Assembly (NCBI GenBank): GCA_030038475.1
Contig: JASHOU010000023.1
Coordinates: forward strand, 1-43,600
Reading direction: 5' to 3'
DNA: 43,600 nt
Origin: Terriglobales bacterium
Lineage (GTDB): Bacteria > Acidobacteriota > Terriglobia > Terriglobales > Acidobacteriaceae
The translations under genes were made by a program, and so were the position numbers. Shown here in pieces: positions 17,677 to 25,025 of the stretch. The notes beneath the pieces were generated by a model. The model was not told the origin of the DNA. It saw only the letters and a list, made by a program, of their open reading frames with translations, and made no database searches. Within the stretch, counting starts at the first letter, position 1. Every line of letters begins with the position of its first letter.

Positions 17677-19788
17677 TTACTCCTCGGTCCCGAATCTCTT
17701 CAGGTCCTCCGGCCCATCTGCCAACACCACCACTTTTTCTTTGCCTTGCACCAATTCGCGGATATTTTCTACCACGTCAGGATTGGCCAGGGTGGTGATA
17801 TCTCCGGTGTTCATGTTATTGGAGAGCGCGGCAAGAATACGCCGCATGAGTTTGCCAGACCGGGTCTTGGGCATATCGGGAACAATATGGATGTGCCTCG
17901 GACGGGCAATCTTGCCGATCATGGTTTCGATCACCTTGTTTACGCTGTCAATGATCGCCTGGCTTGCCTGAACGCCGGGCTTCAGGGCGATATAGACTTC
18001 GGGCACGCGGCCCTTGATCTCATCCGCCACCGGCACCACCGCAGCTTCGGCAACCTCAGGAACCGTCAGACACGCCGACTCGATTTCCTTGGTGCCCAGG
18101 CGATGCCCAGCCACATTAATAACGTCGTCGACTCTGCCGAGAATGCGGAAATAGCCGTCGGCGGCCAGCACCGCTCCGTCCGCCGCAAAATATGGCCAGT
18201 CGTGCCAATCTTTGCTGTTGCGATTCTTGCAGTATTTTGCGAAGTATTGGTTCACGAAGCGGTCGCGATCGCCCCAAATGGTTTGCATGATCCCAGGCCA
18301 GGGATTCCGGATGCAGATGTTGCCTGCCTTCCCTGATCCGGCCGGGACTTCCTGCCCGTTTTCGTCAATAATCACGGGATAGATTCCCGGCATGCCCGGA
18401 CCCGCGCTTCCCGGCTTCATGGGATCGATCGCCGGCTTGGTGCTGCAGAGGAATCCTCCGTTTTCAGTTTGCCACCAGGTGTCGACAATCACCGCCTCGC
18501 CTTTGCCCACCGTTTCGTGATACCAGCGCCAGACCTCGGGCTCGATGGGCTCTCCTACCGTGGTCATGTGCTTGAAATGGTAGTTGTACTTGTCGGGTTC
18601 ATCATGACCCGCCTTGCGCAACATGCGAATGGCCGTCGGTGAAGTGTGGAAGATGTTGACATCCAGGCGTTCGGCGATTCTCCATACCCTGCCGGCATCG
18701 GGATAAGTCGGGACACCTTCGTAGAGGACGCTGGTTGCAGCCAGCGACAGCGGGCCGTAAACGATGTACGAATGACCGGTGATCCAGCCGATGTCGGCCA
18801 TGCACCAGTAAACATCCTCGGGATGAATATCCTGGATGTATTTCGAAGTGCCAGTCACATAAGCGAGGTAACCGCCCGTGCGGTGTTGGCAGCCTTTCGG
18901 CTTTCCGGTGCTGCCGCTGGTATACATGAGAAATAGCGGCGCTTCCGCATCCATGGAGACGGGAGCGACCAGTTGGCCTTTGTATTTCGGGAGAACTTCG
19001 TCAACCCAGAAGTCGCGCCCTTTGACAAACGGCGTAACCGACGCACTCTGGCCCGCATGCCGCCTCCAGACCAACACCTTGTCGACGGTCTGGCCCTCCT
19101 TCTTGGCAGTTTCCAGCGCGATATCGGCCGCCGCCTTGTGGTCGAGCAGCTTGCCATTGCGATAATAACCATCCATGGTGATCAGGACCCGGCTCTGCGA
19201 ATCGGCGGCGCGCATGCCGCAAGCCTCGCCGCTGAAGCCGCCAAACACAACCGAGTGAATCACGCCCAGGCGGGCGCAGGCCAGCATGGTAATCGGCAAC
19301 TCCGGCACCATAGGCATGTGAACGGTGACGCGATCCCCGGCCTTCAGCCCGCAGAAATCCCGCAACAGTGCCGCGAACTCATTCACTCTCACATAGAGTT
19401 CGCGGTAGGTGACCGAGACGGTCGCTTCGGATTCCGGCTCCGGCACAAAAATCAGTGCCGCTTTGTTCTTGTACTTGGTTAGGTGCCGGTCAACGCAGTT
19501 GTAGGAGGCATTGATCTTGCCGCCCACAAACCACTTCCAGAACGGCGGATCGCTGGTGTCCAACGTGGTATGCCAATACTTGTCCCAACTCAGCAGATCG
19601 GCGTACTCGCGGAAACATTCCGGGTAATTCTTCTCGCTGAAGCGTTCGATGACGCTGGGATCGGTCAGATTCGCCTGGCCGACAAATTTCGCGGGCGGAT
19701 AATAATATTCCTCCTCCCGCCAATGGACTGCAATTTGGGCCTCGGTGGCCTCGCTTACCACTTGTGGTTTCGAACGTATCTCCGCCAT
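17677..19788 (-). CDS. acs: Acetyl-CoA synthetase (acetate-CoA ligase)
   Basis: A 703-residue AMP-forming ligase that converts acetate, ATP and CoA to acetyl-CoA. The N-terminal ACAS domain (FWKWFVGGKINASYNCVDRH) is followed by the phosphate loop YTSGSTGKPKG (~289-299). The acetate-pocket motif DTWWQTENGG (~436-445) contains the Trp that limits substrate size. GRVDDVINVAGHRLGT is the hinge. The C-terminal PKTRSGK carries the acetylation-regulated Lys (~646). It is some 50 residues longer than classical Acs, partly through an N-terminal extension and a segment around KNRNSKDWHDWPYF. GAGGG lies upstream of the ATG. The OFA-family transporter gene is upstream on the same strand (178-base gap), suggesting coupled uptake and activation. 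Confidence 0.95.
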   Translation of the reverse strand: MAEIRSKPQVVSEATEAQIAVHWREEEYYYPPAKFVGQANLTDPSVIERFSEKNYPECFREYADLLSWDKYWHTTLDTSDPPFWKWFVGGKINASYNCVDRHLTKYKNKAALIFVPEPESEATVSVTYRELYVRVNEFAALLRDFCGLKAGDRVTVHMPMVPELPITMLACARLGVIHSVVFGGFSGEACGMRAADSQSRVLITMDGYYRNGKLLDHKAAADIALETAKKEGQTVDKVLVWRRHAGQSASVTPFVKGRDFWVDEVLPKYKGQLVAPVSMDAEAPLFLMYTSGSTGKPKGCQHRTGGYLAYVTGTSKYIQDIHPEDVYWCMADIGWITGHSYIVYGPLSLAATSVLYEGVPTYPDAGRVWRIAERLDVNIFHTSPTAIRMLRKAGHDEPDKYNYHFKHMTTVGEPIEPEVWRWYHETVGKGEAVIVDTWWQTENGGFLCSTKPAIDPMKPGSAGPGMPGIYPVIIDENGQEVPAGSGKAGNICIRNPWPGIMQTIWGDRDRFVNQYFAKYCKNRNSKDWHDWPYFAADGAVLAADGYFRILGRVDDVINVAGHRLGTKEIESACLTVPEVAEAAVVPVADEIKGRVPEVYIALKPGVQASQAIIDSVNKVIETMIGKIARPRHIHIVPDMPKTRSGKLMRRILAALSNNMNTGDITTLANPDVVENIRELVQGKEKVVVLADGPEDLKRFGTEE

Positions 19789-19966
19789 ATTGGTTTACCC
19801 TCGTATTCCTGAATTTTGTTATTCACCCAAGCTGTGACCCGCCATTGCCTGCTGGTCGGCGAGATCAATCTTCCACCGTCGAACCACGCATCGCACCGCC
19901 CGGGTTGGCGCGGCGCTGATGCGGGCGACGAAACTTATTGCTGCCTCAGAAACACGCTCCTGGAGG

Positions 19967-21256
19967 CTAGGCTGCCGATGGCGCCTTCGCCCCTGCCAGA
20001 CCGCCGTGCGGTACTTCCGGGCGTTTGGCTGCCAGTTCGCAAATCAGAGCCACCGCCGCCAAGCCCGCCGCAGTATAGAACGCCATCTGATAATTGTGGT
20101 AGGCGTCGTACATCCACCCGCCGATTCTGCCGCCGAGCAGACCGGCCACACCCCAGGCGGTGAATAGCATTCCGTAGTTGATGCCTACATTCTTGGTGCC
20201 CCAGAAGTCGGCCGCCGTCGCTCCGTTTACCGAAAGCTGAGTGCCGTAGCACCAGTAAACGATGAACAACATCACGAACAGACCCACTACGTGGCCGCCC
20301 ACGAAATACAGAATGGGCATGGCCACCATGGAGATGCCGATCATCAGGCGCAACACATTAATCCGGCCCAGGTGGTCCGACATCCAGCCGGAAAGAATGC
20401 GCCCGGAGGCGTTGCCGACCGCTCCCACCACCAAGCCATACGCAGCCAGGGTAGTGCTCGGGATGCCCACGCTCTTCGCGAATGGTACCAACTGGCTGAT
20501 GACCATCAGACCAGCGGCGCATCCAAACGCGTATCCCACCCACAGCAAGTAGAACGAAGGTGTGCGCAGCACCTCGCCAGGTGTGAACTCATAACTCGTT
20601 GCCGCCGCCTTCGAAGCCGGAGCCGGCGTCCATCCGGCAGGCTTGTAACCCGCTGGTGGATTTCTCAGCAGGAACGCGCCAAATACCGTCATCACAAAGA
20701 AGATCAAGCCCAGCACTTGGAACGTGGTGCGCCAGCCAAAACTTGGAATGAGGTAGTTCGCAGCCAACGGCCCGAAGATTGCCGACCCGGCGCCATATCC
20801 ACCCACCGCCAGTCCGACCGCCAACCCGCGCTTGTCCGGAAACCACTTGGACATCACCGGAATCGGAGTTGCATAACCGAAACCGTTGCCCAATCCTCCC
20901 AACACGCCGAAGAAGATAAAAAACTTGTTGATGCTATCGGCCGAAGAACAGAGGAAAAACCCCAGGCTCACCAGGATCGCTCCGGTAATAGAAATTTTGA
21001 AAGGTCCAAGTTTATCCTGCAGCCGACCAGCGACAATGAACGTCAGTGCGAAGACGACCACCGCGATGATGAAGACATTGGAAGTATCGGCCCGCTTCCA
21101 ATGGAATTCTTTTTCCAGTGGCGCCACAAACACGCTCCAGGCATACAGCGAGCCCAGCGCCAGATTCATGGAGACTCCACCGACCACGTGCCACCACCGA
21201 TTGAGATGGGACTGGGCGGCTTCCAAGCCAGATCCAGATGCGACATGAGTAGCCAC
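19967..21256 (-). CDS. OFA-family MFS transporter (oxalate/formate antiporter-like, monocarboxylate)
   Basis: A 429-residue, 12-helix major facilitator. OFA traits are NLALGSLYAWSVFVAPLEKEF at the first helix, GRLQDKLGP in the helix 2-3 loop, GGLGNGFGYATPIPVMSKWFPDKRGLAVGLAVGGYGAGS, and NYGMLFTAWGVAGLLGG. The family exchanges or imports small carboxylates such as oxalate, formate, pyruvate or acetate. The start is GTG at 21256, fixed by a perfect AAAGGAG seven bases upstream. acs lies downstream in the same direction, so acetate or a related acid is the likely substrate. The helix count and family are clear; the substrate is inferred. Confidence 0.9.
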   Translation of the reverse strand: MATHVASGSGLEAAQSHLNRWWHVVGGVSMNLALGSLYAWSVFVAPLEKEFHWKRADTSNVFIIAVVVFALTFIVAGRLQDKLGPFKISITGAILVSLGFFLCSSADSINKFFIFFGVLGGLGNGFGYATPIPVMSKWFPDKRGLAVGLAVGGYGAGSAIFGPLAANYLIPSFGWRTTFQVLGLIFFVMTVFGAFLLRNPPAGYKPAGWTPAPASKAAATSYEFTPGEVLRTPSFYLLWVGYAFGCAAGLMVISQLVPFAKSVGIPSTTLAAYGLVVGAVGNASGRILSGWMSDHLGRINVLRLMIGISMVAMPILYFVGGHVVGLFVMLFIVYWCYGTQLSVNGATAADFWGTKNVGINYGMLFTAWGVAGLLGGRIGGWMYDAYHNYQMAFYTAAGLAAVALICELAAKRPEVPHGGLAGAKAPSAA

Positions 21257-21263
21257 AGTTTTT

Positions 21264-21270
21264 CTCCTTT
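21264..21270 (-). promoter_or_regulatory. Ribosome-binding site deciding a GTG start
   Basis: AAAGGAG on the minus strand, seven bases ahead of the GTG at 21256, fixes the start of the OFA transporter. Confidence 0.8.
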
Positions 21271-21534
21271 ATCCGAGTGACGATCTTAGAACCGGGAGGC
21301 GATGCTGCTCTTAACATCTTCGACTCCCGCAAAGCACAGCCGTGCTAGCTCGAACGAATGAACGCCAACTTCACTGCCCACAACGCGCCGGTCTCGTTCA
21401 CCAGAGATGGAGATCGGCCCAATCCGCTTACGCTGCGAACTATAGGCCCCGAGCGAGCCAATCATGATTACTCGTAGCGCGAAGTTTCGAGGCCTTACTT
21501 TCCTACACTCGCCTTTCCCATCCGTTTTTGCGAC

Positions 21535-22272
21535 TTACTGCGCCTTCTGCAAAACTGCGTTGACGGTCAGTTCCGATCCCGGAGACACCGCCAGCTCCCG
21601 CTTCCACTGCGCAAAACCAGCCATCGAAATCACCACGACGTGGTTGCCAGCGGGCACGCCAAGGACGGAGGGCGTGCTCCCCACGTATCGTCCGTCGAGC
21701 GTGACTTCGGCTCCCGGCGGAGTCGAACTGAAACTGCATTTCACCGTCTCGGGCAGTTTCTGCGCCGCGACGCCAGCAATTGGAGCCGGCTCGGCATCTT
21801 CAGGAGGCAACGGAGCCGGCTGAATGCCGGCCTTAGCCACCGATGACTTGGCGCCGGCATTTGAGTCCCCTACCAGCGTATACAGCTGGCTGCGCGCCTT
21901 GCCCTTGTCGTCGAGGTAGTACACCGTGATGCCGTGTTTCTCTCGTCTGGCATTGAAGTTTTCACCTTTGGGCAACGGCACGCACCGGGATCGTGTGGAA
22001 TCCGCAGTGCAGCTGACACGAAACGGAGGTTCGTCGCCCACCTGCACCAGCAAGGTATTCACCAGAGGCACCATGCGAGAGGAACGGCAATATGCATCGA
22101 AAGTGAGTTGGTCGCAATTGTTGGGGACACCGTTATCCTGAAGGCTCCCCGCTCGAGTTTCAGAGGCCAGAACCGTGATCTGAATTGCGTTGTTCCTCGA
22201 CGCCGCGTTGGCGAACATGGCGACCAACAAGAAAAAACCTGCCTGCACGGCTGCCGCTCTACGCCTGCTCAT
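21535..22272 (-). CDS. Secreted PEGA-domain protein
   Basis: The ATG at 22272 gives 245 residues. It is preferred over an upstream in-frame ATG because GGGAGGAG lies about nine bases before it and because the protein then begins with a signal peptide (MSRRRAAAVQAGFFLLVAMFANAAS). The middle region contains Cys residues (NNCDQLTFDAYCRSS, VSCTADSTRSRCVPLP) that may form disulfides. The last ~70 residues form a PEGA domain (CSFSSTPPGAEVTLDGRYVG, STPSVLGVPAGNHVVVISMAGF). PEGA domains occur in surface and carbohydrate-associated proteins; the function is unknown. It is downstream of the porin gene on the same strand and upstream of the OFA transporter. Confidence 0.85.
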   Translation of the reverse strand: MSRRRAAAVQAGFFLLVAMFANAASRNNAIQITVLASETRAGSLQDNGVPNNCDQLTFDAYCRSSRMVPLVNTLLVQVGDEPPFRVSCTADSTRSRCVPLPKGENFNARREKHGITVYYLDDKGKARSQLYTLVGDSNAGAKSSVAKAGIQPAPLPPEDAEPAPIAGVAAQKLPETVKCSFSSTPPGAEVTLDGRYVGSTPSVLGVPAGNHVVVISMAGFAQWKRELAVSPGSELTVNAVLQKAQ

Positions 22273-22281
22273 CAAACCAAC

Positions 22282-22288
22282 TCCTCCC
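22282..22288 (-). promoter_or_regulatory. Strong ribosome-binding site deciding the PEGA protein start
   Basis: GGGAGGAG on the minus strand, about nine bases ahead of ATG 22272. It favours that start over the upstream in-frame ATG at 22416. Confidence 0.75.
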
Positions 22289-22416
22289 GCCACAACGGAT
22301 GCGACTTTGCATCCCGCGTCGTCCCGGACAATCGGGAAGCTGGCCCCGCAGAATCCGAATATTGTGATCCCTTGTCGTGCCCAGCACAATAGATTTTTTG
22401 CAGGACATTTCTGCAC

Positions 22417-22480
22417 GACGCAAGGAGAGACCTACCCCTGCGGGGCTCGCGACCGTCTAGGGCCCGTCCTCCCTTGCGTC
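22417..22480 (-). other. Long imperfect hairpin (possible structured RNA or terminator)
   Basis: Outer arms GACGCAAGG (22417-22425) and CCTTGCGTC (22472-22480) are exact complements. Inside is a tight hairpin, CCCC-TGC-GGGG (22435-22445). The element lies 3' of the porin gene and 5' of the PEGA gene on the minus strand. It could be part of a leader, a terminator, or a small RNA. No known riboswitch class was recognised. Confidence 0.45.
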
Positions 22481-22499
22481 TGCATCCAGTGTGCTAAGC

Positions 22500-22528
22500 G
22501 GCGCCAGCTACGTTCGTCGGCTGGCGCC
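22500..22528 (-). terminator. Hairpin terminator of the porin gene
   Basis: GGCGCCAGC and GCTGGCGCC form a perfect nine-base stem with an 11-base loop, about 80 bases after the porin stop. No T-run follows, so intrinsic termination is uncertain. Confidence 0.5.
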
Positions 22529-22611
22529 GGTCGTACTTGTCAATGTCACTTGTCAAAAATCCGGGCTTCATCCCCAGCGGCTCGGTTTAGGCCACCAAGG
22601 CGCAGTCCGGT

Positions 22612-24690
22612 CTAGAATGTAAAGATCGGTCCGAATTCGGTTCGGTGATCCTGCCATTCGTTGGAACCAACTCCAGCAATTGTGTATAAGCTGAGGTGGT
22701 CGTATGCACGGGTGGCGTAGATCGACTGCTCAAAGCCAAACGTGGCCCAGGTATTGAGTTTGTAGTACAGGGTTGCTATGGCCGACTTGCCCATCAAAAG
22801 AGGCAATGGGGCCGCATCGTTGGCATTGGTGGTATAGCCAGGATTATTGAGATCCCGATCCACTACCTGATCCTTGCCGAAGGTGAAGTGAAGCTGCCAG
22901 CCCGCGTTGTGACCCTTCGGGTCGGCATTGAACCACCGGGAAAGCGGCAAGCCTAGTTGGATGAATCCGCCAAACGCCCGGATGGGTCGCTGCGGAGCAA
23001 CCACGGCATCCCCCGTCGGGCACGCGCCGGCAACAAGTGCGGCGGTGCAGCCGAGGACGGCCTCTCCAGCAGCAGCCAGCGGGCCACCATCGGCAGTGCT
23101 GTAGGGCCCGGATATCGCAGTCAGCCCGCTTGTATCGGTGGCGAAAGTGTTGAGTTGGCCGCCCAAGTAGAAGCGCAAGTCGCCACCGCGATAGGCGGTC
23201 GCCACCAGGGTGAACCATCGCGTGGGTATTTGCGCCACGATCTGGCCGCCCCACTGTTTGCTGGAGGCTTGAAAGCCGTTCGGAAAGGCAGACTCTAAGG
23301 AGCAAGCCAGCACGTCCTCGCCGCCGTCACAAAGGTACGAGCTATTGGGAACGATCGACGTACGCCTGGAACGGAATCCTGCCAGAGCGATTTGCGCCGG
23401 TGCCACGCCCGCGGCCTTGTCGAGTTGGTAGCTCAACGCCGCTCTGCCCTCCCACTCGGGACGGTCAGCATCAGCGCCCTCCCGCTCGCCTTGCCCGAGC
23501 TGGGCGGCGAGCCCGTTGCCGGCCGCGTCCCCGAGCTTCAGGATTTGACCGGTGCTCGGCATCATGACCCCGAATTGACCCTCGAGGTTCACATGGTTCG
23601 TCTTATCCAGCGTCTGGATGAAGCCGACCCGCAGTTGTGGCGAACGGGTGTAAATGTTGCCCCAAAATGCGCCGTTGAAGGTCGTTTCCAGTATATTCAT
23701 CAGCGCGCCGGACCCGAATAGCGTCCAGTCCTGGCCACCTACGAAGAAGATGTCAGTGGCATCGCTGGCGTGGTAATCCAGGCGGACGTTGGCCTGACGC
23801 AGTCTGGGTTGACTGTTACGTATCGAGGAAACGTCGGCGTTGTCGACTTCGGTGAAGTTGCCTTCGAAGTCGCCCTCGATCTTGCCGGTCAGCGTCAGCC
23901 TTTTCGAAATGTCCGGCCATTCGAAGTTCAACCCGAAGCGCGTGGAGCGCGCCTTGATGTGGACCTCGGGATCCTCTGTCGGGCCGGTGTTGAAGGTCGA
24001 ATTAGGTCCGGCATTGAGCCATATGCCAGGGAACGGGAAGTCATCGCCATCGGGATCGCTGCTGTCATGGACGACCGTCGCCTTGATGAAGCCGTAAGGT
24101 GCAAGCGTGATCGGTCCAGCCTTGATGCCAAACAAGGCGCCGCTCTTGGGGGCATCGACCGGGAACACCCGGACCGGCGCAACTGCTGCAACCACCGCCG
24201 GTGGTGGAGGCGTCACCTCGCCAGCCACTCGCGACGGTAGAGGAGTTTGCCCTGGTTCTGGGCTGGCGAGAGATGCTGCGATGTTTTCCGAAGCGGCAAC
24301 CGGAGCCGCGAACGCGGCGGGTTGGGCGTTTGCCGCCGCGGACAAATCCGCGGCGCTCAAGACACCTTTGCGGGTAAGCGCTTCGACTAGGAGCTGAAAT
24401 TCGGCTCCCGGGGCTGCATTGCGAATGGCATTAGCCTCGGCAGGCGCTAGCACTCCCTTGGTTACGAGCGCATTCAGCAAGGCCGCGACATTGGCGTCGC
24501 TGCCAGTCATAACCGGGCTCAAACTTGGGCTCGGACTGGGACTCGGACTCGGGTTGGCGCTCGCCGCATTCGCTGAATTTGCATTTGCCGGTTTCGCGTC
24601 GTTGCTTCCAGCCATCGTGGGCACAGCCGTAATGGCTACCACTAACAACACCAACAAGAGGATCGACAACCTTTCCTTCCAGTTCGACAT
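22612..24690 (-). CDS. DcaP-like outer-membrane porin
   Basis: A 692-residue protein with a signal peptide (SILLLVLLVVAITAVPTMAG). An Ala/Asn-rich stretch and a Pro-Ser linker (residues 47-59) follow. Next are two related short helical units (LLNALVTKGVLAPAEANAIRNAAPG and LLVEALTRKGVLSAADLSAAANA). The remainder is beta-barrel-like, opening with APYGFIKATVVHDSSDP, then IEGDFEGNF, RLRQANVRLDY and VGGQDWTLFGS, and ending in an aromatic residue (PIFTF). The barrel pattern resembles the DcaP family of trimeric carboxylate porins. Its position between two acetyl-CoA synthetase genes supports a role in organic-acid entry. Substrate and trimerisation are inferred. It is divergent from the second acs gene, with a CRP-type site between them. 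Confidence 0.82.
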   Translation of the reverse strand: MSNWKERLSILLLVLLVVAITAVPTMAGSNDAKPANANSANAASANPSPSPSPSPSLSPVMTGSDANVAALLNALVTKGVLAPAEANAIRNAAPGAEFQLLVEALTRKGVLSAADLSAAANAQPAAFAAPVAASENIAASLASPEPGQTPLPSRVAGEVTPPPPAVVAAVAPVRVFPVDAPKSGALFGIKAGPITLAPYGFIKATVVHDSSDPDGDDFPFPGIWLNAGPNSTFNTGPTEDPEVHIKARSTRFGLNFEWPDISKRLTLTGKIEGDFEGNFTEVDNADVSSIRNSQPRLRQANVRLDYHASDATDIFFVGGQDWTLFGSGALMNILETTFNGAFWGNIYTRSPQLRVGFIQTLDKTNHVNLEGQFGVMMPSTGQILKLGDAAGNGLAAQLGQGEREGADADRPEWEGRAALSYQLDKAAGVAPAQIALAGFRSRRTSIVPNSSYLCDGGEDVLACSLESAFPNGFQASSKQWGGQIVAQIPTRWFTLVATAYRGGDLRFYLGGQLNTFATDTSGLTAISGPYSTADGGPLAAAGEAVLGCTAALVAGACPTGDAVVAPQRPIRAFGGFIQLGLPLSRWFNADPKGHNAGWQLHFTFGKDQVVDRDLNNPGYTTNANDAAPLPLLMGKSAIATLYYKLNTWATFGFEQSIYATRAYDHLSLYTIAGVGSNEWQDHRTEFGPIFTF
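24514..24552 (-). repeat. Hexanucleotide repeat encoding a Pro-Ser linker
   Basis: Imperfect tandem CCGAGT-type hexamers encode alternating Pro and Ser in the porin's N-terminal linker. Such repeats can change in number by replication slippage without shifting the frame, so linker length may vary between strains. Confidence 0.7.
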
Positions 24691-25025
24691 AGAACGGTCT
24701 CTCCTTTCAGGTCGCGAATTGTATCAGAACATGGAGCGCAATCCTGCCTTGTTTTCGGAAACCCGCGCTAGGACGCCAATCACAGATCGCCGTGATTTGC
24801 GCCAAATCTGCCAAGCGCTGAAGAACGCGTGCCTGTGACAGCCGTCACAGACAGAGATTCCGACGCAGAGCAAACTCCACTCGTTCGTAACCCTTTTTCC
24901 TCGCACGCTCGGGAGGTTCCCATGAGCGCTGTCACCGTCCTCACGCGACTTTCCTGTGCATTCGCGGGGCCCGATCAAGACTCCAACGGCGAGGGCGAGA
25001 GGAACAAACCAAAAAGGAGATAACC
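24691..25025. other. Divergent control region, porin / second acs
   Basis: These 335 bases hold no gene. They carry a CRP-type site (24834-24849) and other dyads: AATCAC-N8-GTGATT at 24778-24797 and an overlapping GATTTG-CGC-CAAATC. A strong AAGGAGA (25014-25020) sits before the acs-like start. Promoters for both divergent genes must lie here. Confidence 0.6.
24834..24849. promoter_or_regulatory. CRP/FNR-type operator
   Basis: TGTGA-CAGCCG-TCACA matches the CRP consensus TGTGA-N6-TCACA exactly. One more flanking base pair on each side (CTGTGAC...GTCACAG) extends the dyad. It lies between the divergent porin and acs-like genes, where it could regulate both. In enterobacteria acs is CRP-controlled; here the regulator is unknown. 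Confidence 0.65.

Larger units (their letters stand above)
22273..22611. other. Intergenic region between PEGA protein and porin genes
   Basis: About 340 bases that hold the two structures listed separately (22417-22480, 22500-22528) and a smaller stem, TGCAG...CTGCA, at 22399-22415. No coding frame with family resemblance is visible. Confidence 0.5.

Noticed and set aside
20291-21280. A 329-codon plus-strand frame over the OFA transporter
   Set aside because: Low-complexity His/Arg/Gln composition, no ribosome-binding site, and full overlap with a clear transporter gene.
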